Shown in pieces: positions 43,593 to 54,108 of a stretch of 64,000 nucleotides of DNA. The notes beneath the pieces were generated by a model that saw only the letters and a list, made by a program, of their open reading frames with translations, was not told where the DNA came from and searched no databases. Numbering within the stretch: the stretch's first letter is position 1; the number at the start of each line of letters is the position of its first letter. The translations under genes and the position numbers were made by a program. The DNA comes from Achatina immaculata (lineage: Eukaryota; Mollusca; Gastropoda; Stylommatophora; Achatinidae): NCBI GenBank assembly GCA_009760885.1, contig CM019715.1:23649642-23713641 (forward strand), read 5' to 3'.

Positions 43593-45067
43593 GGTCTATA
43601 ACTCATAGTCAGAAGGTCCTGCTAGAAAAACCTAAGAATATTATCTTATCACTGTAAACTTCAAACATTCTAAATATTTGACAGATGGCAAGTGCATGCT
43701 TCTGTAAACACAAATATATATCCTCCAATTATTTTGTGAAAATGAGGAAATAATTATTCGTCCTGAAATTACAAACTTAGGTTAATTGAATATTTGCTTT
43801 GCAGAATAAAACATTAGTTCTAAGAAAAAACATATATTGATGTTCGCGACATCTACAGTTTACATTTACTAAATTGACGTTTGACGTTTTTGACAGAGCA
43901 AAAGTTAAGAGATACATGACAATGCCAGTTGTGTCTAGTGACTTTTTTAAAAAAAAGGAGGCCATTCCATTCAATTTCGTTCCCTAATTTTACCCGATGT
44001 TGCCTGCATGATGATGACGATGATGATGATGATGATGAAAGAACTCGAAGTAAAATGAGGCTATGACAGACACGATCAACAGACACAAGAGTACAGGATT
44101 TTTTTTCCACAAAAAGTGAACCACCATCATCTGAGAAGGATGTTCATAATGAAATAGAAGCAACTATGGACTTGTTCGGAGCGTAAGGACGAAGATTTCC
44201 ATTTCCTCATGCATTTCTTGTCATATGGAGGGAGGTTTGATACACGCCCCTGGCACGACCGATAACAGGACACACACACACACACACACAAACAAACACA
44301 CACACACGTGGTCACAATCCAGACCAAGCTGTTGGGCCATCAACAGTCAGTGGCGTACAACTTTTGCGTTAAGCATACATTCAGGTTCACATCTGAAAAT
44401 GTTAGAAGAAGAAGAAGAAGAAGCAGAAGAAGCAAAAACAAAAGAACTAAGTTTTTACTGGATCCAAAAAACCAGCTGCAATTTTTAAAAAAAGATGTAT
44501 TTTCTTGTAACTTTAAGTTCACAAAATTCACTGCGTTAAAACCTTTCTAAACCGACAAAATGATACTAAACAATCAGGATAAATTCACCTTCTTGACAAG
44601 GGCGTTTTCCCCAACAAGTATCTTTTCATTATATCAAAATCCGACACCTACACTCCCACATATCACATGATTTAGATTTCATGTTTTACCTTCATCAAAC
44701 ACAACTCCCGCTGTATCTCCCGTGGAATCATTCACGACGACTAGCACGTGTTTCCGGCCGGGCCAAGCATAAATCAAGGAGATGATAAATAAACAGGAAA
44801 CCAAGTGTAAAGATATTCATCAGCATAAGAACTACAGTCTCTTCTTTTTTGGCACTTCTATTAAGATCTACAGGCCGCCGCCTAAAGCCACAAGCCAAAG
44901 AGAGGTAGATATTTACAGTCAAGCGTAACAAGATAAATTATTATTCATGTTTCAATGTTTCACGTAAGTTCTCATGTTGACAGTTTCACGTGGAAACTTT
45001 ACCAGTTGTCCCTTTACACTCTCTTATCATCATGTACTTTTATTTTCACCTTCATAATAACCTTCAT
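43593..45067. other. Unassigned DNA with simple repeats
   Basis: (GAT)n at 44010-44038, (CA)n at 44270-44308 and (GAA)n at 44405-44432. The surrounding frames are too short to call. About 1.5 kb in all, with no gene signature seen. Confidence 0.5.
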
Positions 45068-45202
45068 AAGGCATAAAATCCCTTGATGAGGTTGAAAGAC
45101 TCGCCGAAGACAGGAAAAATTGGCGAACTACTTTGCCAGCTCTATGTGACGTTTAACGGCACGGGAAGGATATAAGATATAAGATAAGATATAAGAATAA
45201 CC
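45068..45202 (+). mobile_element. LINE-C 3' fragment
   Basis: AAGGCATAAAATCCCTTGATGAGG, GTTGAAAGACTCGCCGAAG and GTGACGTTTAACGGCACGGG, then GGAAGGATATAAGATATAAG ATAAGATATAAG. This is the clearest (ATAAG)n tail in the window. Confidence 0.87.
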
Positions 45203-46721
45203 TTCATGATTATTATTACCAAAATAGTTACCATCATCAATACTATCTTCTGACTTCCACTTGCACCAAGCAACCGCATCATCACAACCGCTTTTAACAT
45301 AAATGTCCTTGTCATTATTGAACCGTTTGTCTAATTCTGCCTCACGCATATGTCTTTTGAAATGTCTAAATCTTTCATCCTCATAGCAGCTACGGTCGTA
45401 ATCACAGCGGACAAATTCAAAAGGATCACCACACCAGACAAATCCGTAAACGTCATCGCACCGGACAAATCCGTGTTATCTTACCGGATAAATCCATAAT
45501 TGTCATCACAGCAGACAAATCCATAAGTGCTCCGATCAATATATCTTTCATTGTGCAGAGACTGAAGACACAGACTCTATATTTTTCCCTGGAATTGACT
45601 TCCTGACATCTCCGTACTTTTCAAACTCTCTGCCATATTTTAGTTTTGCTTCAACTCTGGCCCTAACTGCATAAACACTTGACGCAACTGACAAAAACTT
45701 AGCCGGCTAAATATAATATTTACAACAAAAGAAGTCAAAACAGAATACAAATACTTCAACAAAGACTTCCTCAATCTTCCTGGCATGTGTCTGTCATTGG
45801 CTCACTAGACCGTTCGAAGTGAATCTGTTTACCTAGCGCCCTAAATCAACTGTCCCGTACGAAAGTCGATGGATTTAATTACACAGGACACAAGAGATGT
45901 GTACACTTGGAGTTTAACAATCAAAGAGAACCGGATATCCCGTGACGGAAAGATCTGTACAGAAGTGACAGATATCACAAATGTTACAGTCGTTGGGTAC
46001 CAGATTATACGATAATTGACATCTAGAAACGGATGTTTTTAAGTGTGACATGTGTCAAGAGAACGTGACGGAAAGAGCATATGATTATGATAGGGCGAGC
46101 TGGCCAAAAAAATGATTGACTAATGGATAAGGGGAAGCAATTTATGTTTGATTTATGAGAGTAATCTCCTCCAGTCATGGGTGAACTTTGACATTTTCAT
46201 GATCAGATATAATCGTATTTTAAAGATGACATATATCTCCCTACAGATACCCTCCTCTAAGGATTCATCTTGTGATGTCTTTTTTTTACGGCAAGGAAGG
46301 CCAGAGGGATGGGATATATTTGTAAGATGATGCTCTGATATTTCATTTTATGACAAATTTCTAACGCTTCATGTTTTCAACATGTCTGCCTTAAATATTT
46401 GTTGTATATTTAAATAAACTGTACATGATGTATTGATCATACGCCCATACTAATCAATAGATCGAGGAGTTACCAACTTTTCGAGATTTATCCTCATAAA
46501 AACTGTAGACAGTGCATTAGCGAAATAAGCAATATCTATAGCATTTCTCTGAAAGTGAATTCTGTGTTTGTGGTTGGCTTCTGAGTCGACTGGTTTGCAC
46601 GTTCCTATGCCACATCCGGTCTGGAGAAAACACTTGTCTGTGATCGCAGCCTCCTACCTCTTCCTGACTAACGCGAGTCAGAGAAATATCTGATATCCTT
46701 CAGTGTATTCTTCTTTTTCTT
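45203..46721. other. Unassigned DNA; weak ~33-bp repeats at 45400-45530
   Basis: CACCGGACAAATCCGTAA-type units recur about five times between 45400 and 45530 with high divergence; each contains GGACAAATCC. The rest (~1.4 kb) shows nothing recognisable. Confidence 0.5.
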
Positions 46722-46960
46722 TCTTCTTCTTCGTCTTCAACTTTCCGAGCCATTAAGACCCTTTGGTGCAGATAAAGCTCGCCTCCATTCCTCTCTATTC
46801 CTAATCTTCTTTCTCCAGTTGGTGACTCCAATTTATGTTATACCCTCTTGTACCCCTTGTCTTGTTCCCCTCATTTCCTGTGCATACATAATTTTCGTTT
46901 CTCTGTTCTCTTCCATTCTTTCTACATGGCCCAGCCAGCGTAGTCTGTTCAGTTTCAAGA
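46722..46960 (-). mobile_element. LINE-F 3' fragment
   Basis: The minus strand reads NREEWRRALSAPKGLNGSES and ends in a GAAGAAGAAGAAAG tail. Upstream codons resemble a decayed WLGHVERMEENR block. Same family as 24310-24860. Confidence 0.75.
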
Positions 46961-47065
46961 CATGTATAATACTCCAGAGCTATAAATCTAAAATGTTTGT
47001 AGATAACTATTATCCAGAAAAATTATTTCTTCTCCTTATACAGAGAGGATATTAAACAATAAAGG

Positions 47066-47157
47066 GCTCACTTAGGCACGAGAGAGAAAAAAGGCGAAGG
47101 ACAGGGGTTTGTGGAAAACTCTTGTAGAAACCCCGTGGGGCTTGGGCAACTAAAGAA
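47066..47157 (+). mobile_element. LINE-B 3' fragment
   Basis: AAGGGCTCACTTAGGCACGAG, AAAAAAGGCGAAGGACAGG and TTGTGGAAAACTCTTGTAG, ending GGGCAACTAAAGAAAGAAAA, match LINE-B at 21415-21520. Its tail is (GAAA)-like instead of (AG)n. Confidence 0.85.
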
Positions 47158-47478
47158 AGAAAACATTTTCATCTACGATAGACAATTGTTACTATATTTT
47201 GTGGCAGTTTAACATCCATACCACAGCGTGCCATCTGGCTCTGAACTTTAAAACATCATCTACGAATATCCATATTCGCATAAACATTTTTTGGACAGCG
47301 CTAACAGAGAGAAATGTTGTACACAGACGTGGTGCATGGAGATCTGAGTTAGTGTACATCTGTCCTGGCCTACGGCATCCATGTCCTCGTTCTTCTTTAA
47401 GTTATAAGCTTCTGTTTCTCTGGGTCAGGAATTTACAATTATCTGATAAAAGACGAAACTAGAGGTACATAGCCTGGT
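47158..47478. other. Unassigned DNA
   Basis: About 320 bp with no recognisable feature. Confidence 0.4.
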
Positions 47479-48120
47479 ATATCGGATACTCGTTTCTATT
47501 GTTAGTGACAAGATACTCGTTTCTATTGCTAGAGAGAGGATAGTCGTTTCTCTTGTTAGAGACAGGATACTCGTTTCTATTGCTAGAGAGAGGATAGTCG
47601 TTTCTCTTGTTAGAGACAGGATACTCGTTTCTATTGCTAGAGAGAGGATAGTCGTTTCTATTGCTAGAGACAGGATACTCGTTTCTATTGCTAGAGACAG
47701 GATACTCGTTTCTATTGCTAGAGACATGATATTCGTTTCTATTGATAGAAACGGGATACTCATTTCTATTGCTGGAGACGGGATACTCATTTCTATTGCT
47801 GGAGACGGGATACTCGTTTCTGTTGTTAGAGACAGGATACTCGTTTCTGTTGCTAGAGACAGGATACTCATTTCTATTGCTGGAGACAGGATACTCGTTT
47901 CTGTTGCTAGAGACAGGATACTCGTTTCTGTTGCTAGAGACAGGATACTCGTTTCTATTGCTAGGGACAGGATACTCGTTTCTATTGCTAGAGACAGGAT
48001 ACTCATTTCTATTGCTAGAGACAGGATACTCATTTCTATTGCTAGAGACATGATATTCGTTTCTATTGCTAGAGACAGGATACTCGTTTCTATTGCTAGA
48101 GACAGGATACTCGTTTCAAC
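47479..48120. repeat. 27-bp minisatellite, about 24 copies
   Basis: GGATACTCGTTTCTATTGCT followed by AGAGACA. The left third alternates a GAGAGGATAGTCGTTTCTCTTG variant, giving a 54-bp higher-order unit (47510-47640). Several frames remain open on both strands as nine-residue repeats; these are not genes. Confidence 0.95.
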
Positions 48121-48374
48121 TGCTCCATATATAAAAAGAAAACCTGGTCCGCATTGATGAATTGAGTTCAGATCTTAGAGCTTTTGTCGAGAAAATAAAA
48201 GTTCAGATCTTAGAGCTTTTGTCGAGAAAATAAAAGTGGCAGTGACAAGCATTTTCTGAATTAACAATTTTAACATGCATAAAAATGTTGAAAAACTGTG
48301 AGACATAACGTTGACAGAATAGTTCAGGAAATATTTATCATAAATTTGACCATATTATTATTATTATTATATGT

Positions 48375-48728
48375 CGTGCGGGACAGCGTGGACGATCATA
48401 CTTCTCCATCCTGTGAGGTCCTTGGTGTCTCCGATTAGATCAGATGCTTTTGTTTTTCAGTGCCATATGGTCAGTTCAGTGAGATAATTTTCTCTTGACC
48501 TTTATCTCTTTTTTCCCCCTTGAACTGTCCAGTCATTACTAGGTTCTGCAACTTCCGTCTTCTCATGACATGTCCAATAAATTTGGATTGTCTTTTTGTT
48601 ATAACTTTAACTAGCTTCTGCTGTTCTGAAACTTCTGTGCGGACATCTTAGTTTGTTTTTCTGTCTGTCCAGAGTAATGGCTGCATCTTTCTCCAGAACC
48701 ACATCTCTGTTGCTTCCAATGTCTTTGT
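48375..48728 (-). mobile_element. LINE-D2-like 3' region, decayed
   Basis: The minus strand reads an ...EATEMWFWRKMQPLLWTD-like, RQSKFIGHVMRRRKLQ and MTGQFKGEKR pattern, ending DLTGWRSMIVHAVPHD, then a (TAA)n tail (48358-48372). Several frame breaks. Confidence 0.72.
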
Positions 48729-48751
48729 CATCCTTTCGTTGATCTATGCCG

Positions 48752-48905
48752 GGCCATCAGTGTATGAGGTAGGGTGGGCCAGTTCCTCTCCTCGCTGCCT
48801 TTCCTTCCCAGATTTTCTCTGGTATCATATTTTACGAGGCTGGGTCGGAAAAAAATCCCGCTCAGCTGGGGATTCGAACCCTCGACCATTCGGTTGCTAG
48901 GCGAG
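48752..48905 (-). mobile_element. tRNA-derived SINE, copy 1
   Basis: The minus strand has GGTTCGAATCC (complement of 48870-48880), a perfect pol III B-box. It is followed by GCTGAGCGGGATTTTTTTCC and a core with CCCAGCCTCGTAAAATATG and ATACCAGAGAAAATCTGGG. The core matches 60265-60455. No clear A-box, so it is probably 5'-truncated or diverged. Confidence 0.75.
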
Positions 48906-49547
48906 TGCGAATATAGTCTAGGGTTTAAAAAAACTGCATACTTACAAGGACTAGAAGAGAGTACTATCAGCAGTTACAGCCACGAGGTCTGTGTGTACTA
49001 ACAGGGGCTGCTTGCGCTTTTATACCAAGACTGTTTTCTTTCTATGATGGACTACGCAAACGCGATTCTCGCTCAACCGCCTCACGTATAGAGAGAAGGA
49101 CACAGTAACACGAGCTATGGCAATACTCTCACAGCCGACGCACCCATAGACTGGAGACAGTACAGAATCAGCTATGGCGCATTAATCTTTCATACCTTCA
49201 AAACATAGTCCGTGGAAGTAGGACGGTAAAAGCTGATTTTCACACCAGGAATAATGAAGTTAAGTTGTCCGAGGCACATGTGTACTTTAGAATGAACTCC
49301 ACCATTTCACAATTACATCACGAGGGATTTGTTACAACAAAACGCGAGAGAGAGAAATTCTTGGATGAGGCTAGATATGTCCAGTTTTTCTACTCTCTTG
49401 ATAGTATTAGAGAGGAATAAATATGCATTTGTGCAAAAATTCAAGATATCTTCCTCCAGACAGAAAAATAGTTTATGTAAGGAGGCGATGAGTTAAAGGA
49501 GGACACTTTTCCAGGTAGTGGTTATAAAGCCACGTCCAGACAGAGAA
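48906..49547. other. Unassigned DNA
   Basis: About 640 bp with no recognisable gene or repeat. Confidence 0.45.
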
Positions 49548-50515
49548 GAGAATGGTTAAACAGAGGTCACGTCCAGAGAATTGTTGTACTGAGGTCACAT
49601 CCAGACAGAGAAGAGAATTGTTATACATGTACATCACGTCCAGACAGAGAAGAGAATGGTTAAACAGAGGTGACGTCCAGACAGAGAAGAGAATTGTTAT
49701 ACATGTACATCACGTCCAGACAGAGAAGAGAATTGTTATACATGTACATAACGTCCAGACAGAGAAGAGAATTGTTATACATGTACATAACGTCCAGACA
49801 GAGAAGAGAATTGTTATACATGTACATCACGTCCAGACAGTGAAGAGAATTGTTATACATGTACATCACGTCCAGACAGAGAAGAGAAATGTTATACATG
49901 TACATCACGTCCAGACAGAGAAGAGAATTGTTATACATGTACATCACGTCCAGACAGAGAAGAGAATTGTTATACATGTACATCACGTCCAGACAGAGAA
50001 GAGAATTGTTATACATGTACATCACGTCCAGACAGAGAAGAGAATTGTTATACATGTACATCACGTTCAGACAGAGAAGAGAGTTGTTATACAGATAGAT
50101 CATGTTCAGACAGAGAAGAGAATTGTTATACAGATAGATCATGTTCAGACAGAGAAGAGGGTTGTTATACAGATAGATCATGTTCAGACAGAGAAGAGAA
50201 TTGTTATACAGACAGATCATTTCAGACAGAGAAGAGAGTTGTTATACAGGTAGATCATGTTCATACAAAGAAGATAATTATTATAGAGGTAGATCGTGTT
50301 CATACAAAGAAGATAACTGTTATAGAGGTAGAACATGTTCAGACAAAGAAGATAATTGTTAGAGGTAGATCATGTTCAGACAGAGAAGAAAATTGTTATA
50401 CAAGTAGATCATGTTCAGACAGAGAAGAAAATTGTTATACAAGTAGATCATGTTCAGACAGAGAAGAAAATTGTTATACAAGTAGATCATGTTCAGACAC
50501 AGAAGAGAAAAATTG
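49548..50515. repeat. 39-bp minisatellite, about 25 copies in three blocks
   Basis: Core CCAGACAGAGAAGAGAATTG, then TTATACATGTACATCACGT in the main block (49610-50065), TTATACAGATAGATCATGT in the second (50065-50245), and TAGAGGTAGATC / ACAAGTAGATC variants in the third (50245-50515). The 13-residue plus frame (49552-50253) and its minus shadow stay open because 39 is divisible by three. They carry no domain. Confidence 0.95.
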
Positions 50516-50694
50516 TAGTGAAGGTTATGTTATAGTATTTCTTAGGCACAGTAATACCTTCATACTTACTACATGGCAAAGCAAACAAAGATATTACATT
50601 TGGATATACTGTACCAGAGTTTCCCGTCACAAAATCTTCAATAAATCCTTATATAAATCCAAACTTTCTATCAGCTTATACGTAATTACTTCTA

Positions 50695-51200
50695 GTTTCC
50701 GTGTAGAGAAAAAAAGCCTGACCTTCTGCCTGGCTTGTGCGCTGTGTGACAGATCATGGGAGGTATTGTCATGCGATGTATCCTTTCCAGAACGTTGTCC
50801 CTCTCATAGCCTCCCAGAATACAACGCGGTCTTGAGCAGGTTGACCATCTGGCAATGACACATTCAGACTTTCCGTGATGTCCTGGGTCCACCTACAGCC
50901 AGATCGCCCTTTTCCCTTTTGCTGGGTACTGTCCCTTCTGCTATCAACCTCTCCAAACCATTATGTCTTTTGACGTGGCGGAGGTATCTTATGTTTCTGA
51001 CTTTGATGATGTTTACAAGCCACTTTTCTACGACATCTAATCCCATCAATATCTCTTTGTATGATTTCTCTTCATATCCATGATATTCTAAGTGCCCTCT
51101 CCTATAACATTTAGTTTTAAATGCAGTTATTCTCTTTTCTAGTGATGTGTTGTCCACATTTCACATACGTATGCTGGCGCTGGGAATATGTAAGCTCTTA
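50695..51200 (-). mobile_element. Diverged LINE-A relative, C-terminal region
   Basis: LEKRITAFKTKCYRRGHLEY, EKWLVNIIKVRNIRYLRHVKR and GLERLIAEGTVPSKREKGD are diverged counterparts of the LINE-A blocks ECKCYRRVLQIS, EGWLVKRIKERKLKYFGHIKR and LEKTVLEGYIMGKRKRG. RGRP has become KGD, and the end is decayed. Confidence 0.75.
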
Positions 51201-52112
51201 GTAAACATAACTTTGTTTTCTTGCTGTTACTTTACTACATATTCATATAGTGTAATGCACTGCTACATTGCTAAAAAAGAGGTTAAAAAAACTGTTAGTC
51301 TCCTTTTATTTGTCAGAGGTATCTCAAAATATAAATTACTGATGAATATTCAGTAAACACTGACCAACATTTGAAATGTTGTCCGGTAAAGGTTTTCTCG
51401 TAGCAAAGGATGTACTGAAGACGGAAAAACAAGGTGGCCAAATTGTACCAAACAGGACCCGTGGGGATTAATGTACCGGTACCCATAATTTCATTTCCGT
51501 TGGCGCACTGAAAGGGGGGAGAGGGGAATTGTGGGTCAGGGTCACGTCTGACAGCCATTTTTTTCTCCACCTCCAGAAGGAGACAAGGAGCCATTTCCAC
51601 AACATGGACGAGTTTAAGAATCACATAACTTGCTCAGGAACTGAAGATAACTGGAAGCATTAAGTCATCTGTCAATCATTTATTTTATGATGCCCGGATG
51701 ATAAATATGTTGCTGCTGAGATGACGATATAACGGACGAGAAACACCGGTGTGTCACGACATGATACAAACATATTGAACCTGGATGGTGGCAGGTGAGA
51801 AATATTTGATTTATTGCGGCCTAAATTAAGATACTAATATTCTTCACGAGCATGACACGTGGCATGTGTCCAGACATATGACTCACGATACACCACGTAT
51901 GAGTATAGGCCTTATGACTTACGATACACAACATATGGCATATGGCACATGACATCACGTGATAAATGATGCATGACCCAGATGTAACAGAATAAGCGGA
52001 CCCTTAAACATGCTTCAACAACGAGTTGGTGAGAAATGTTTGGATTGACCGCGTTAACGAGTGGACACATATAAACACCATAAACAAAGGTGTACCAAAT
52101 CTTTCACCAAAT
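51201..52112. other. Unassigned DNA
   Basis: About 900 bp. A cluster of CATATGGCA / ATGACATCACG words (51855-51970) is mildly repetitive. No gene is seen. Confidence 0.45.
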
Positions 52113-52665
52113 GACACAGCGGGTATAACTGAAAACCAATCCTTCAATAAGTGACACACCGGATTAACAGAAAACCAGTCCTTTCAGTAAGTGACACAGC
52201 GGATATAACAGAAAACCAGTCCTTTCAGTAAGTGACACAGCGGGTATAACAGGAAACCAGTCCTTCAGTAAGTGACACAGCGGATATAACAGAAAACCGA
52301 TCCTTCAGTAAGTGACACAGCGGATTAACAGAAAACCATTCCTTTCAGTAAGTGACATAGCGGATATAACAGAAAACCAATACTTCAATAAGTGACACAG
52401 CGGATTAATAGACAACCATTCCTTTCAGTAAGTGACACAGCGGATTAACAGAAAACCAGTCCTTTCAGTAAGTGACACAGTGGATTAACAGAAAACCAGT
52501 CCTTCAGTAAGTGACACAGTGGATTAACAGAAAACCAGTCCTTTAGTAAGTGACACAGCGGATTAAGAGAAAACCATTCCTTTCAGTAAATGATACAGTG
52601 GATATAACAGAAAAACAGTCCTTTCAGTAAGTGGCACAGCGGGTATATCAATAGATCAAGACTTT
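52113..52665. repeat. 40-bp minisatellite, about 14 copies
   Basis: AAGTGACACAGCGGATTAAC, then AGAAAACCAGTCCTTTCAGT. Units alternate GATATAAC and GATTAAC forms, so the period varies from 37 to 40 bp; edge copies are diverged. Confidence 0.95.
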
Positions 52666-53450
52666 CAGCAAGTGAATTAAAGGATATATCATAAAACCAA
52701 ACCGTGCAGAAAGTGACACAGGGGGTGTATCAGCAGAATCTGGCAACAAATACAACACTTGCAATCACTTCCACTGTCAGTGCTGGAACCGAACCCAGCC
52801 CCTCGAAGACAGGAAATCGTAATCACAGCACGTTTTCTACAAACTGTAGAGGGTAACTGACTAGCACTCGATGAGAGTCAACGCAAACTCTATACTCCCA
52901 AAGCAGAAACGATGCTGGAGACAATTTGATAAAGCAGAAAATCTGATCTTAATAAAACTAACACACAGAAACAGGGCAGTAGCTGTTAGTAAGATCACTG
53001 CTACCATTAACCCATGGAGAAAGAACTGATGATAATAACAATATCATATCCGTGTGACCCATTAAGAGAACTCTCAGAACCCGGATGATGCTAGGTGGAT
53101 TGTCTGCAGGCACCCTCAAGAATATACAACAGCTGGGCAATTTTCACATTCAAGACTCGGTGAGATATCAGGGAAATAAGCAGCTCTTGAGTAAAGTAGA
53201 CCTCGTTCTGTTACAGTGCTCAAGTCCCATACGCTCTTGCCAAATTCTAACACAAATGACGTCCTTAGTGATATAAAGGATTATAGCAGGTCACTGTAGT
53301 TCTCCACAGACCTTCGTATATTGGGCCGTACATAAGAAGACAATCAGTGGCCTCCCAGTTCTCTGTAGTGACAGATTTATCAGTAGACAGGGTTCACTAA
53401 AACAGAGAAGCTCAAACACAGACAGAAAGAAAGAGATGGGGGAGAGAAAC
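52666..53450. other. Unassigned DNA
   Basis: About 785 bp with no recognisable gene or repeat. A GTGCTGGAACCGAACCCAG stretch near 52781 is faintly B-box-like but has no partner. Confidence 0.45.
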
Positions 53451-53454
53451 AGGG

Positions 53455-53627
53455 AAAGCAAGCGGGTGAGACTGAAAAAGAGAAGGAGAGAGAGAGAGAG
53501 AGGGAGAGAGAGGGATAGATAGAGCGAGACAGAGATAGAGAGAGATAGAGAGATATTGAGAGATAGAGATAGAGAAAAAGAGATAGTTCACAAAGAAAAA
53601 GATAAGAAGCTAGTGCGGGAGAGAAAG
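53455..53627. repeat. (GA)n / GATAGA-rich low-complexity tract
   Basis: Purine-rich GAGAGA and GATAGAGA repeats. Confidence 0.9.
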
Positions 53628-54108
53628 CGAGAGATTGATTGGCTGATTTATTGATTGAACTTTATTTGCAAAGCATGAAGAATTAGGCATGCAGGCCTCT
53701 CTGGCATTCTGTTCTTTATTATACAACTTTCTCTCTGTTCCAGACACAGCACATCTGATAGTACAAATGTGTAACACACATAACAAACTTTACTAAAACT
53801 GAAATAATAGCATTGAAAAATAATTAATTAAAAAATGAAACATTTACTTGTCACTCTTACCCATGCCCTCAATACAAAAGTAAAAAATGTTATTCTCACA
53901 GTCTCACTCCAATGACTACCAGACTCTTCAGTTACAAAAACAGAAACAAAACAAACAAAAAAAGCAACAAAAAAAAAAACAGATACATTTAGTGAGTGCA
54001 AAGAGAGTCAACATAACAAGTTAATTTTATGCCCCATAGAGGATTCAGTCAACATCAAGTAGACATTGGAAAGGTTTGTACTTGTAGGAAGGAAAATAGC
54101 TTTTGTAT
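53628..54108 (-). mobile_element. LINE-H copy, 3' half
   Basis: GATTGATTGGCTGATTTATTGATTG (tail) is followed by TTGCAAAGCATGAAGAATTAGGC and the complement of the LINE-H terminus, collinear with 34681-35078. It stops at GGAAGGAAAATAGCTTTTGTAT, just where the piece at 57825 takes over. Confidence 0.85.

Noticed and set aside
44225..44550. Short frames rich in Glu/Arg or Leu
   Set aside because: They arise from (CA)n and (GAA)n simple repeats, with no supporting motif.
47425..48157. 143- and 208-codon frames on opposite strands
   Set aside because: Both are translations of the 27-bp minisatellite.
49552..50253. 233-codon frame with a 13-residue repeat
   Set aside because: The 39-bp period is divisible by three, and the opposite strand is equally open. 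No domain, signal sequence or unique flank.
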